Source: Apostichopus japonicus
Lineage: Eukaryota > Echinodermata > Holothuroidea > Aspidochirotida > Stichopodidae
Direction: 5' to 3'
DNA length: 64,000 nt
NCBI RefSeq assembly: GCF_037975245.1
Contig: NC_092565.1
Coordinates: 10,343,499 to 10,407,498, forward strand
Program-made: the position numbers and the translations under genes
The notes under the pieces: model-generated
What the model saw: the letters and a program-made list of their open reading frames with translations, nothing else
Told to the model about the DNA's origin: nothing
The model's database searches: none
In this document: positions 1-13,149 of the stretch, piece after piece
How the letters are laid out: every line of letters starts with the position of its first letter
Position numbering within the stretch: position 1 is the stretch's first letter

Positions 1-2100
1 CCCAGAATACAGAGATAATAAAACATGGGCTAAATCTTTGTTTGTTTTTATGATCTTTAAAAATATAAAATTTTAGAAACAGAAATGCACTGAGCCAACT
101 TATTTATAGGCCTAATCGTTTTCAGTTGTTATTTTGCTTGCTCACATAACAAGCCTGTTTAGACCTAGGCTAGAGGAGAATCAGTACTTTGTTACACTAA
201 GTTTGTCTTTCGGTCGTTTGATTTAGTCTTACTAGTAGTACTAAAGTATATAATGGACCGGCGAAGACTAGAGAATACCCAGAGTTTTAGCAACTGCGTT
301 AAACTGTATCATCTGATCTATTATTTACGTCAATGAGTTTCATTCAATCTAGGATCAAAAAGAAAAAACTAATTAATCTTAACCTTTAAACTTTGCTACT
401 AAACAGATATGCTTGAATTACAAATAAATGTCAAAAAAACATCATAATCTACGAATCGATGCATATACATGTATACATATACATAAACAGAATAATTTGA
501 ATTCGCGCAAGTGAACCCTGCACTACATTGGACAGAAAAAAAACGTGCAATTAGACCAAACTAAACATACTAAATTTTCCGTTACTTCTACATAAAATAT
601 CAATACAAATACAACAACTTACTCTTTTGGCAGTATACTAAAAGCACATGTTACAGGGATGTAAGTGCAGCCCCCAAAAAAACCCGGAAAACTATTCGGA
701 GAAACCGGGGGAATGCCGTCCTAACACATCCTACTCCTAGCTCTGAATACTTACGCACTATCGTTATGTTGGCTAGCTCAAAAGTATTAGCGCTAACAGT
801 AACACATCCTACCCCTTGTTCTGACTACTTACACACTATCGTTATGTTAGGCTAGCTCCAAGTAACGAATACGTCGCAGCGAAATCCGGAATAAAAAACA
901 GTCTCACATTTGAAAGCGATCACGAATATCGACTATCATATGCGTATCCCGTAGATTTAGCCGCTCACAAATATCACAAGCGTTAATTCCGAAACTTATG
1001 TCGAGCACCAGCAGTTACGAATCAACGTGAATTAGGCAAGGTTTTTCAACGACAGAAATGAGCTATGGCGATTTGAAGTTCGCACGTACGCAACGATGTT
1101 CACATGGCACACACAATGTTGTACAGTGCAATGCGATGTGTAACAGGAAATGGTATTTTGCTTGATCGATGAGTGAAAATTGAAGTTAGCTTGCTGCAAC
1201 GGGCCAGGCATTTTTGCCGCGTTGTGTCTTTGATATTTGTACAATTTTGTGGAACTTTATTGGAATTAAAAAAAAACCGGATTACCGTAAAAATACGGAA
1301 GACTTACATCCCTGATGTTATAATAACTTCAGACTATCAAGCTTTCCTGAGAAAAAACGGTTAATACTTCTTACAGTAAACAAGTCGACCGTGAAGGAAT
1401 GTCGCAATTGTTTCCTGGGCGTGACCGGAAATTAAATACTAAAAAATGATAAATGAAAAGGTTAAATAGAACTGAAGCGTGCATCCTGACTGCTCGCAAC
1501 ATATAATACCGTTGACTAGCCAACATAATTTGTTCAGCCTACTGTGACTGTACGTTTGAAGGTCTAGCCTTGCTTATTCAATATCACAAAGCCTACCCAT
1601 TTAGATTCACATGGGAAATTACAGGAAATCTTTACCAAATGAGTGTAGACTTCAAATAAACTATCGAGACTTATAGTTCCAGCATTTGTTTGGGAATAAA
1701 TTAGAAGATTATGTGCCACTGTTCAATCTAGCCCAATACACACATAAGACATTGTTAATTGGTGTTTAGAATGCACACTTTAGTGTTGAGAATGCACTGC
1801 AGTACCCAGTAGAAGCCTATAGGCTACTCACTGTCATTGCACTTGTGTATTGCGAAACGCCAGCGTGACAACGTTAGCGTTACACTTACCATAATACAGT
1901 ACTAGTGCCAGTGGCCTAACAATTAACTTTAATTTTACCTTCAAGTTAAAGGAATAACAGGTAGGCCGATGATGGCAGTTAATACCTCCATTCTTCTAAA
2001 GACCTTCTTGGGTGATTTACGGTTGAAAGTTGCTTAGAGTGATCGTATGAAACTATGCCAAGTCCAGCAAGCTGCCGTTGCCTCTCGGTTTCCAAATTGA
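1..2100. other. Gene-free stretch
   Basis: I see no coding exon or RNA gene here. Open frames are under 75 codons, overlap each other on opposite strands, and carry no recognisable motif. The only internal structure noted is the 79-bp tandem duplication listed separately. Confidence 0.5.
720..863. repeat. 79-bp tandem duplication
   Basis: Two diverged head-to-tail copies of about 65-79 bp. Both contain ACACATCCTAC near the start, then ACTATCGTTATGTT, then GGCTAGCTC. The second copy starts about 79 bp after the first. No function is evident. Confidence 0.6.
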
Positions 2101-2119
2101 AGTGAATCGAATTGGGTTA

Positions 2120-2350
2120 AAATACATTAGTCCGTCGACACCGACTAAGCTACGATTATGGCGTAAATCGGGTGTCCGTATCGTTCTTAGTCCATGGGTT
2201 AAAATACCTTAGTCCGTCGCCACCGACCAAGCTGCGATTATATTTTCCTTAGTCAGTGTAAACTGACTAAGAAGCAGCGATGAAACGAAGATTTTTGCTA
2301 GTCCGTGTGCATTAACTAACGTTACAGACTAATTTAACGTTAGTCCGTGG
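2120..2350. repeat. Cluster of TTAGTC/GACTAA hairpins
   Basis: The segment repeats short imperfect palindromes built on TTAGTC and its complement GACTAA. Examples are TTAGTCCGTCG followed by CACCGACTAAG, the same again about 80 bp later, and CTTAGTCAGTG followed by AAACTGACTAAG. TTAGTCCGT or TAGTCCGTG recurs at least four times. The hairpins read directly from the sequence; a role as element ends or as a satellite is inference. Confidence 0.5.
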
Positions 2351-2659
2351 CAATATTGACTAGTTTATTTTTTCAGTGTTCATGCGCTTTTTGATATAGT
2401 TCTTATAGGCCTATATAGCTACTCTTCTGAAAATTTGAGAATTTGCTCAATTTAATATTAGAGTGTCGAGAGAGAGGATTCAACCCGAACACGTTTTTAA
2501 TATATGGGCATATTTGATAAAATTTTAAGCTTTGATACTTGTAGTAGCCCAACAAAATTTTGAGCTCATCCCATATCGTCTTTCAAATGAGTTTGATGTT
2601 CTTTGTTTATCAAGACATTCAATATTTACGTATATATTCATACCTGAAAAGCTCCTTTA

Positions 2660-3345
2660 ACATAAAACTGATGATGACGCCAGCTCCTCGGTCAAGGCCC
2701 CTGACATTAATGTTATTTTATTATTTCATAAATTCTAATAACTCTATCAAACAGCATTTCTCCATATACCCGACACATGGCACTAATGGAGAAATCCAAA
2801 TAACATGTCCCTGTCACAAATAGAATAGTTGTGTTGCCTCAGTAAACATATATGCTACGCCCTTAAATCAACAGAGGGCGCTGTCATACCGGTCCTTTCT
2901 AGTTCCGCGAAACTTGACAAGCTGCAGCCTGTGAAATCATCGAGGATTCCTTTGAGGAATCTCTGACGGACACATTTGAGCAGACTACCTGCACTTTCTC
3001 TAATTCACCCAGTGTGTGACATATTCGAGCTTACATTTGATTTTTAACCACTCATAACTATAGCACATTTATGAAATTTTGCCTACCGTTCATTTGGGCA
3101 ACTTTAAACATGTCGGACCGTTAATCAATCAGAAAGCTTCTTTGAATTATTTTCAATCACATCCGCTAACCTAATTTTCAGCTTTGGGCGTCGGTAGAAT
3201 TGTAAACAAGTCTCCAAACTGGAGTTAACTGGAATTATACCTGCGATTCTTCTCGTAGTTATTAAAGACGAGATCATTTGAAACATATTATTCAGATATG
3301 CTACAGCGCTTTGCAAAATCTTTGTATCGACTAATAACAACGACC
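2660..3345 (+). repeat. Dispersed repeat family, copy 1
   Basis: About 2880-3330 is clearly related, in the same orientation, to 48340-48770. Shared blocks include AAACTTGACAAGCT, TCCTTTGAGGAATCTC, GTGTGACATATTC, ATTTTCAATCAC and ATTCTTCTCGTA. The upstream part (2660-2740, with CATAAATTCTAATAACTC) also resembles 35500-35580. No intact frame spans it, so I treat it as an old interspersed repeat and not as exons. Confidence 0.6.
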
Positions 3346-3399
3346 TAGGTAGAAACGTTCAAGGTCCACATTTGAATGCCTCAGTGTGGACAACTCCTT

Positions 3400-6300
3400 T
3401 TTGAGTATTTTCTCAAAAGTGAGTAATTAATTGAAATATGCGCTAATGTGAATTGTGTGTACTGTTATGTTATAATAGTTTACACATGTACCCTTTACCC
3501 TATATAAAGATTGATTTATCAAGTTTGCGTTCAACAAACAATGCCGCTTGTTTACTTATGATAATGTAAGGTGATAAGGCACGTATCAGTTAGTAAGCTT
3601 ACATGAGTGATGTAACCGTGATTCCACGAGTTATTAATGTTGAATAGATATATGCCCCACCATCTGAGCGAGATAATGTGTTTGTGACGGAATTTTGAAT
3701 TGATGATAAACAAGCAGTTCTGTGAAGTTGCAGCAGTGCTTGTTTGAATCAGTGGCGGTAGCCAAGGAAACCCAAAAAATGTTTTCGGACCTTCTAATTT
3801 TTATCACATACACGCAAAGTCTTATACAATGCAACATATACACTATGTACTACAGAAATGGATGGAAATAATTTGGCATCTCATCCGCATTTTACCCAAA
3901 CGAAACATTCAAAAAGTAGGGGGCACCCTCCCTTTAGACCCCTCGCCAGGACTCACATCAGCCGACTTTTTGTGCCCCTCTTTACGGACATCACGTGATC
4001 AGTAGTCAGTAGAACAGTTAGAATTATGTGCCGGGGGGGGGGGGGGGTAGAGGGATGTAGGGGTAATGTTGTTTAAAACTAACTCAGGTGAAAAGTTTAG
4101 GAGTTTATTGGTTGGGGATAAAGGCACCTTTATCCTGTTCGAGAATTTCGTTTTCATCACACCCCGAAACCCATACCTCCCCTTCCCTCTGAACCCCCCC
4201 CCCCCACCCACCAGTTGCGTTGTTGACGAGACTTGATGTAAACCGTAAGAAACGTATGGTGTCTCTCTTGTTACTGTTAGAAAGTGTACATTGTTGTAAT
4301 TGTTATAGGATTGACTGGTGGCCATCAATGTAAACCTTATACGGGAGAGAACATTATTCAACACTGCTAGTCGAAACTCCCATTTCCAGGGGCGGGAATT
4401 GATGTGTGAAAGTGGGGGGGGGCGTGTCCTCCTCCCCTTAGAGAAACTTCGATTTATACAGCCCCTAGATGTAAGTTTGGTGCAGTAGGTAGTTCTCAAT
4501 GCTAGTTGTGTATATATTTGAAAATGTAATCATGCTATTTGTTATTATGCTATCAAAGTGTTGCCGGATTTATTTAGCGACATAAAAAGTAACAAATTGA
4601 TTGAAATAAGTATCGTCACTATGAGTCTGTCTTTTTTTATAGCCTGTGTAATGGCATTATTAATAAGTTTAAAAGTATCGCACATGGTTGTCAGTATTGC
4701 TGTAGCATAACCAACCAAATTACCAATCAAATTGGATAAAAATGCCAACTCAAGATCTTGGAAAAAGTTGGGGCAAGTCCCCCCCCCCCCCTCACCACCT
4801 TCCAGACAAAGTTGTGCTTGTATACCAAATACACGTGAGCATGTGTGTAGCGCGTGCTTTCATCGGTTCCACCGGAAGTTCTTACGGTTACGATTACACT
4901 CACTTCCATCATAAGGGCAGGACGTTACAGATTTACTTCAGTTCCTGAATGCCCGGACTCGCATCAGTAAGTTCGGAATTAATACCATCGTCTTGGAATT
5001 CTAATCATAAATTCCAAGAAAGAAATTCCTCAAGCATAATTCGGTGGAGCGAACTGACTGTTATAGCAGTAATCAACATTGTAACTCGATTAGTTAGTTT
5101 GTTTGATTGATAATTGTTTGTGTTTTTTTGTTTTATGATAGGTTTTTGCTCTCTTCATCTATTTTATTTTCCTCTGAAACAAAGTAGGATCGTGTAGAAA
5201 AAGAATACCTTTTAATGAGATGATTTTTAATATTTTATTTAAGTTTTCATTTTTTTCTTTTTTTCTTTTTTTTCTTTTATTATTAGATGATTTGCATAGT
5301 TTCCGTCAAAATTAGTTGATTTGTACATACTGAAATCATGATTTCATAAGGCTACCCAGTCTCTAAATTCACGTAATACCGATTGACGCCCAACCCACCC
5401 ACGCGACCCCTATATCCCAACCCATATAAGTGCCCAATGTCATCCACATGGAGTCACTTGATCTGGTTTCATAGTTCTATACATATTATACAAGGTTAAA
5501 TATAAAAAACACCAAGATAATGCCATACCCCCCCCCAACCCACCCACCCCCACACTTCCCCGGCTCCTGCACCTTCTACCCAATGGACTAGTATTCCTTG
5601 AAACTATCCGTCTACACGAAGCATACAGAACGCCCAGCAATTAAGCGTATCTCAAAAATCGAATCTTACCAAGGACAGGGCCACTCCAACTAACGAATTT
5701 GCTTTTGTGTATTAGGCCTATACTCTAACCATGAAAATTCGTTAGCATTATGGATACTTCTACCATGCATATTACATCAGACACAGAACTCATTAACGTT
5801 ACAAGGTCGACATATTCATACGTAAATATGGTATGACCTTACTTTGTATTGACCACAGGAATGTATTGCTTCAATTTTTCCTTAATATATTCCATTATGA
5901 CGGCTCGAACCGTAACGCAGAAAACTCCTTCCATTGAGAAATCTTTGACTGCAATGGTATGCGTAATCCTTGCCTAATACTCATTCGTCCACTTGCGTTA
6001 ACCTACTATGGCTTACCGTGATCCTTTACTCCTCATAAATATTCATGAAATACTTGAGATGCCTTTCCATTTGAAGGAAGCACCGTCCAATATCCCAGTA
6101 TCGGTTTCCCTCTGTGAGGTAATGAATAAACATTATGCTGTGACGTCATAAAGAAACAAAATGCCTCTGAACTCAGTTCGAAATCTACACAGGTTGAAAT
6201 GATTCTATTTTTGCATAGTCATAAAAAATATATAAATTTGGGTTACGTCCGTGACAAATTACCCATAGGATAGTTGACTATTTTAGGCTGCGTGCATAGT

Positions 6301-7200
6301 TTTTGAAATACCTTGAAAGTACAAAACATATTTGAAAACATCGATCCATGTCTATCACACTAGGATTGGTTCAGTTGTCATTCATGTTTATGTTATATGA
6401 AAGAGGACAATAAAAGAAACACAATGGTGAAAATACTGTTCAAATATCTTTTTCGGTTAAAGAGATATTCAAGTGTAAAGTTTTATCAGATTGTGTAGAA
6501 ACTGCTGAAATCTGACTAGCTGTGATGTAACATCCTCACATTCCTGAAAAGTCTTTGTTTTTTCTCTAAATATTTTGTGAGATAATCATGACTTTCAACC
6601 AAAAGATATGTCAGGAGATCTCATATTTGTCAAAGGAAGTATTTGAGATTAAACATCTGAAGAATTTTTGATTATATTATTTTCAAATGTGTTAAAAAAC
6701 ATGTAAATAATGTTTAAAGAAATATATTCACAAATGTTAAGGAAGAGAGGATGTGACATCACACCCTCACAGTTAGTCTTTCTACACCAGTCGTTTTCAA
6801 AGAAATTTTGATATCTTCAAAGTGTCATATCTCCTTAACAGAGCATGCTATCATGGTAGTTTCCTCACTGTTCTTTTTGTCTTTTTGTGCTTTTTCATAC
6901 AAAATAGACATGTCAAACACCTGAACCAATCCTTTAAATATTCTCCCGATTCGTCGTTAACGCAATCCAGGGACTCCGAAGGTCACCGTTTGACAGCGAA
7001 ATTAATATTATCCGGAGACTTTGTGTTGCCTTTAAAAGGTGGAATACATAAAAGACACAAACATATAATATCGATTACATGCAGTGATTGTATGATGTTT
7101 CTTCATCATAAAGTAAAGATCTACAACCCAAACAATGCAATATATATTAATGAAAGGAAAGCCACATTTGTTATACGGTGTTTTTGTCTTTCAAAAGTAA
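3400..7200. other. Gene-free stretch with G/C homopolymer tracts
   Basis: No supported gene. The longer open frame on the minus strand at 3999-4499 runs through a G tract near 4024-4037 and a C tract near 4193-4206 and has no domain signature, so I do not call it. T-rich runs lie near 5230-5280. The remainder looks like unstructured intergenic DNA. Confidence 0.5.
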
Positions 7201-7215
7201 TAAATATCAAGAATA

Positions 7216-7349
<134 letters not shown>

Positions 7350-7825
7350 CGACTTCAAGGGATGTATAGGCAAATTTATTTTATTTTTTTTTATTATTTA
7401 ATTTAACTAAACGCGGTACGGTACTAAACAAACATCCTGATGGAATATGCATGCAATTCCTACTTTGCGAAAGGATAGTTGAAATTGTCACTTTCTACCA
7501 TAAGGCTATAGGGAACTTGGAGCAAACAGGTGTGATTTCAGGTTACACAGTTTCTGCAAATTCTTTCTTTCAATAATTCTCTTTCTTCTAATTGTCTTCT
7601 TCTTGGATTGGATAATGTTCCAGTTTTGCTTTGGGCGAAGTTAAGCTAACAATATATTTAATCAACGGCTATAGAAGAAAATTGGATCTTTGATAATTTC
7701 ATGATATACAACATGTCATACAACATGTGTTACATTCTTTCTCCTAAACACGGTTTGGCTTGCGTCAAAGAGTGATAATTCTGTGTACATTGTCAGATTC
7801 AAAGCACCAGGGGTGCACTCTATAC

Positions 7826-8184
7826 CAAGGGCGTAGGAACCGGGGGGGCTGGGGGCGCCAGCCCCCAGTGAAAAATGTGGAGGGGCGGAAGTATCATTCC
7901 GCCCCCCCCCCCCGGTTCGCAAGTCAGAAAACCCCTTTTTCATTTCTACATGAGGAAAAAAAATCTCATTTGGAGCATCAAATTGCATCTAAGGCCAAGT
8001 GAAAATACAAAATTAAGTTTACAAAATGGAGTGGGCGTTGAAGTGTGCTATATTGCACCAAATTGCATCTGAGGCCACCTGGAAATGCAAAAAATTCCAA
8101 AGGGGAGGGGGTGTCCCCCCTCCCCCAGGCCGGCCATCAGTCTTCAGCCCCCCCCCCACTCAAAAGTACCTTCCTACGCCACTG
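7826..8184 (+). mobile_element. hAT-like MITE, family A, copy 1
   Basis: A 359-bp element. The left end reads CAAGGGCGTAGGAACC and the right end, complemented, reads CAGTGGCGTAGGAAGG. It is flanked on both sides by CTCTATAC (7818-7825 and 8185-8192), an 8-bp target-site duplication. An 8-bp duplication with CA-starting inverted repeats fits the hAT superfamily. The interior has no transposase and carries G/C homopolymer runs. A second copy lies in opposite orientation at 10379-10760. Confidence 0.85.
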
Positions 8185-8192
8185 CTCTATAC

Positions 8193-9000
8193 CATCATAA
8201 CACGTGCGTGTTAGGCGCTTCCAATGACAGATGGAATGCATATATAAACGCATTTACACCATGCAATATGATCATTGTAGGAGAGTTATGGAATTAAATC
8301 TGCGACGCGATTCGGTTCTACCGTTTCGCCTAATGAGTTCGAAAAAGGACGAAACCGGTCGTGAAGGCCTTGTTACCTTTTGAAAAGTTTCAAAGAAACG
8401 TAGTCATAATGTAAATTTAAGGCTAATTCCATCACAATCCCATAAACTAAGAGAATGTGACAACTTGACGATGTGTTAAAACGGTCCACCTATTTGATGT
8501 GTTATAATTATAACACGCAACGTCCCCATGATTACTTTCTCGCTGTATACGTTTACACATTTCATCCAAGTGTACAGCGTGTATACTCATGCATGTGAGC
8601 TTTCTGAAATGTAATATCAGTTCTGCTATAATTGAATGGTGTAAGTTAATATGTTGCAATGTTGCATCTGGCAATTTGCCGATAACCACATTATATTGAC
8701 GTTTTTTTTTTTGGGGGGGGGGGTTGGCATATAGCAACGGTCGTGTCTGTTTATTTTCCTTCCTTACACGTCAGTCTTTATTCATCGATGGCATGTAGCT
8801 TCATTAATGTAGCTTATCAATAATTCTAAGTCGCTGACATATAGATTATAACTTTCAATACCAATAATAAGTAATAACAAGTAAAAGGGTAACCACCCAA
8901 CAACCCAGATCATTGAAATTAAATCGCTGCTTCTACCGATATGCAGCTTGAATTTCAGTTTCAAGAAAGGGAAACATACTATTGTTCAAAGCAAGTGCAT
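8193..9000. other. Gene-free stretch
   Basis: Nothing recognisable. There is a poly-T/poly-G run near 8702-8724. Short opposing open frames lack codon-use or motif support. Confidence 0.5.
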
Positions 9001-9004
9001 GCAT

Positions 9005-9260
9005 TATAGTATATATACATATATATAATAGATACTATTATGTATAATAATATATATATACATATATATATATATTATGTATAATATATATATTATACAT
9101 AATATATATATATAATAGATACTATTATGTATAATAATATATATATATTTATATACATAATAGTATCTATTATATATATATATTATGTATTATAATAATA
9201 TATATATATATTTATATACATAATAGTATCTATTATATTGTATATTACATATTATACATT
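9005..9260. repeat. AT-rich palindromic repeat
   Basis: The block is almost pure A+T and alternates AATAGATACTATTATG with its complement CATAATAGTATCTATT, separated by TATATA runs. The two orientations occur at least twice each, so it can fold into several alternative hairpins or cruciforms. No coding content. Confidence 0.85.
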
Positions 9261-10094
9261 GTATACTATATTGAATATTGGATATCGTAAAATGGATACT
9301 ATGCGTTTTGTAGGCTATTGCATATTATGTAATGTGCGTTGTATGATGTTTCCTACCCCTACTTCCCTACCCCACTACAACCCACACCAACTTCTGAACT
9401 TACAACGCTGAAGTAGAACGACATCAAAAACCCAACCGTTCTATTCCTTAATTGCAGGTGTTTAACCAATTTACCTTCCTTGGCTTAAGTGACCCTAAGT
9501 GCGCATGCTCAATGGTTCTGTGCAGTTTAACGCAGATTTTATGATTATTTTATTTGCCATCATAGACAGCTTAATGACGTTAATGTTTACTATTGGTGGG
9601 CAGCAATACTTGACGCGACGGATGAGCAAATACACCACGTATCCCGGCCGGGTTTTAAGACGGAGAATGAAAACAAACAAAAATTTATATTCCTACCGTT
9701 GGAACTTCTATCTATATGCTAAAGGTCACCCACCCGTAAAACTATCGAACGTTTACAATGCTAACATCAAGAGCGTAAATATTGAGCTAGAATCTCGCCA
9801 ACGTTTCTGTCATCTCATTTGCTATGAATTCATCCTACAGGATATATTCTACACCGTGCGCCATGATATGCTGAGAGTTTAAAATTATCACGCTGGTCTA
9901 CCGTAGCTTATCTTGAAGCAATGAACTGGGCATGGTTCTAACTTTACCGTTTAATAACAAGTTAAAAATAGACCAACAAACTTGCTCAGTTGCGTGTATT
10001 CAACATTTGTGATGCGACGTTCTAATTGTGACGTTAAAAACCAAACCGTTGTCTGATTGGTGCATTTATGATATCACATGACATCATGACATCA

Positions 10095-10190
10095 CATGAC
10101 TTCGGTCAGCTTGCGGCTTTGACAAGCCAATGAGGTGAGGCTTCTTCGCGAATTCCTGCTTGCAGAACGGATCTAAAATATGTAGGGGGC
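10095..10190 (+). mobile_element. SINE 3' tail fragment
   Basis: CTTCGGTCAGCTTGCGGCTT, AAGCCAATGAGG, CTTCTTCGCGA and TTCCTGCTTGCAG occur here in the same order as in the 3' half of the SINE at 24390-24625. The tRNA-like head is absent, so this is a 5'-truncated copy. Confidence 0.6.
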
Positions 10191-10378
10191 CTACATACAT
10201 GATGCACATTATCTGATCCGAGTTCACTATTGGTATACTATAGCTGCAAATATCTCGAAAACTGTGCGAAGGAATTGCATGAATATTTCGTTATTGTATA
10301 TCTTTGAATATAAACATGGGCCACATTCATCAATGACCGCAATTAACTTAAATTATAATCCATAGGAATACTAGTTAT

Positions 10379-10760
10379 CAGTGGCGTAGGAAGGTACTTT
10401 TGAGTGGGGGGGGGGGGCTGAAGACTGATGGCCGGCCTGGGGGAGGTGTCTAAGGGGAGGGGGTTCCCCCTCCCCTTTGGATTTGTTTGCATTTCCAGGT
10501 GGCCTCAGATGCAATTTGGTGCAATTTGGTGCAATATAGCACACTTCAACACCCACTCCATTTTGTAAACTTAATTTTGTATTTTCACCTGGCCTTAGAT
10601 GCAATTTGGTGCTCCAAATGAGATTTTTTCTCATTTAGAAATGAAAAAGGGGTTTTCTGACTTGCGAACCGGGGGGTGGAATGATACTTCCGCCCCTCCA
10701 CATTTTTCACTGGGGGCTGGCGCCCCCCCCCCCCCCAGCCCCCCGGTTCCTACGCCCTTG
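10379..10760 (-). mobile_element. hAT-like MITE, family A, copy 2 (inverted)
   Basis: The same element as at 7826-8184 but in opposite orientation. The left end is CAGTGGCGTAGGAAGG and the right end, complemented, is CAAGGGCGTAGGAACC. It is flanked by a perfect CTAGTTAT duplication (10371-10378 and 10761-10768). At 382 bp it is slightly longer than copy 1, mostly through a repeated GCAATTTGGT segment and different homopolymer lengths. Different target duplications show the two copies arose by independent insertions. Confidence 0.9.
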
Positions 10761-11358
10761 CTAGTTATGAAAATTCATAACGACTCCTCCTGGTTATAGA
10801 GCACGAGATTGATATGTCAATCCGTGGGTGCATATTCTACTTTGTAGTCAGAACGTATAGACCTATCGTTCATTTTTGTCGACTCTACAATGATCCCGAT
10901 TGATTTCCATTTGTAGTGCCTGACACTTTTATCACCTATGACGAATTATTCCATTGTTGTGCCCACAGTTTTGTCAAACGCTTTGTTGATACCAACCAAT
11001 TCAAATTTAGATTGGCTGATACCATATTTGATGTGATTGCTGATATTAATATTTCTAGTATAAAGTGTGAAACATTTCAGTGAAATTCACCATCTCTTAT
11101 TTTTGTTGGTCAAAACAAGACGGATTTCCTTCAACGCACGATTAAATCATGGCAAAAGGCGCTACCCCCCCCCCCCCCCCTTATAAGTGACAAGCAACTG
11201 GCCTTTATAACATGGCATAGGCCTATAACATGCGGTATGATATCCTCCAGGGGTGCAGTATATAAACTAAAGAGTACAGCACAATAAACACCAACACCAC
11301 AATAACACCACAACAACACCACAATAAAGAGGCAGAGTTTTCGAAAACACCGACCTTA

Positions 11359-11392
11359 TACACACACACACACACACACATACACACACGTT
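11359..11392. repeat. (CA)n microsatellite
   Basis: A CACACA run of about 30 bp with a single TA interruption. Confidence 0.9.
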
Positions 11393-11804
11393 GTATCCTT
11401 CCTCTAGTTTATGATTAAAACCGCTATAAAGGCAACTAAAGGTAAAACCGAATCGATAATGAAGCCTGGACAAAATAATATCGTGATCAATAAATTGTCC
11501 CAAAAGCAGCACTTAAATCAAGCATCATCATCAGACAAACGATGCCGTGGTAGTCAGGGGCTTTATAACACATCATTGTGCACTGTTATAAGTAGTATAC
11601 AGTTTCACTGCTTGGAACCTTACGATAAGCATGACTGACATTTAATTAGGACCATTAGATCATGTTTTTTCGAAGGAACGAGCCAAGATGAAAAAGTTAT
11701 AGATTTCTCAATAATTTGAGAAATGATAAATTGGATATAGGACGATAGCTTTCAAAAACATTACTATGAAGATGGCACATTTTGAACAGGGAGCCGGCCG
11801 ATTA

Positions 11805-12010
11805 TTATTGAACGCGATATGGGTAAAATACGTTAACAATGTCATGATTTGTAGCTACAACCGATTAATATTGAACGCGATATGGGTAAAATACGTTAAC
11901 AATGTCCTGATTTGTAGCTACAACCACGTAAATTCGTTAACATTGTCCTGATTTGTAGCTACAACCATGTAAAATTCGTTAACAATGTCCTGATTTGTAG
12001 CTACAATTTT
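11805..12010. repeat. Short tandem array, 63- then 42-bp units
   Basis: GATTTGTAGCTACAA occurs four times, starting at 11846, 11909, 11950 and 11992. Each is preceded by CGTTAACAATGTC or a close variant. The first two units are 63 bp apart and include TTGAACGCGATATGGGTAAA; the later ones are 41-42 bp and lack that segment. The array therefore grew from two nested unit types. Confidence 0.85.
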
Positions 12011-12410
12011 ACAAATTATCTGCATGAAAGATCCCGAGCCGAAAATGTACTTTTCTGGAATTATTTTGAAAATACATGTCATCACGTATGTAGACAATTA
12101 TGGTCATTAAATAGGCAAAAATATAATATTAAACTTCAATTGTGAGATTGTTTTATAATGGTGTGTGTGATTAAGTATGTGCTATTACGGATTATGAATA
12201 GCCGTTGTATAAATTTAGACCTTTTCTTCCCATTAGCATTAATCTGGGTCCATACCATGCATTTATAAGGAAACATAAGTAAAGGAATTATAAGTAAAGC
12301 AAGCTAGTCTGTGTCACCAACTTGACCCTTCATTATTGCCAACTCGAACTGAGTGATCCCAACAGGCTATATGATTGATGGTCACCCACTAAACGCCTAC
12401 ACAAAACCAA

Positions 12411-12563
12411 GGAGTTGTTATAACGACTCCCTGCACAAACAAATGGTGGCGTACATCGTTATTGTGTAGATTCATATCCATGGTAACGTCGTGATCTGAT
12501 TTAAATGTTACCGCACTTTCAGAGCGTATAGTCAGACCAGGGAGTTGTTCCATAACAACTCCC
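12411..12563. repeat. Pair of GGAGTTGTT palindromes
   Basis: Two short hairpins, at 12411-12430 (GGAGTTGTTATAACGACTCC) and 12540-12563 (GGGAGTTGTT, two bases, then the complement). A related hairpin is at 61954-61981. They are dispersed palindromes of unknown role. The DNA between them shows nothing else. Confidence 0.6.
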
Positions 12564-13149
12564 AGCATCTCTCAGCCCAAGTAAACCTGATCTGATATCA
12601 AATAGCTGTCGCACGCAGGTTACGACCTTCGCCTTTAAGGTCGATGCGAGTCATTGCCAGTGACTACGATTCATGATTCATGACTCCGATTGGCTTAGAC
12701 CTACTGTCGTGTGACTCGTATCTAACTCACTATTGGAGGAAAGACTTGGGGTGACTTCAGTGTGACTTTTGAAAGTTCTCCGAAAAACTCACGTCATATA
12801 TGTCACATTACAACACTGTTGCGACATTAATGGATTGCCATGAATGGGACAAAGTCATCTTATTTTGTCAAATTAATTATATGCAATTAAATTACTTTCC
12901 GAAAACAAGTTTTCTTTAAGACTTCCAACCTTAATCCTATAGTTCCAGCCCTTACAACAAGACTAGGCGATACATCTCTATGTACTATATAAATTACCAG
13001 CTCCACATGCGGCCTGTGTTTTTATTTACTATAGTTTACTCGTACTTTTATATGGATTCTGATATTAATAAAATGCCCACAAAATCTGTAGCCTGATATC
13101 ACTAGTACTCCAGTCTTCTGTGTAAACTTAAAATGATACTTTTTAAGAA

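Noticed and set aside
3999-4499. 166-codon open frame, minus strand
   Set aside because: Composed largely of reads through G and C homopolymers, with no domain, no splice context and low-complexity Gly/Pro runs.
9499-9882. 127-codon open frame, plus strand
   Set aside because: Begins with GTG, overlaps an opposing frame, has no recognisable motif or splice site; treated as chance.
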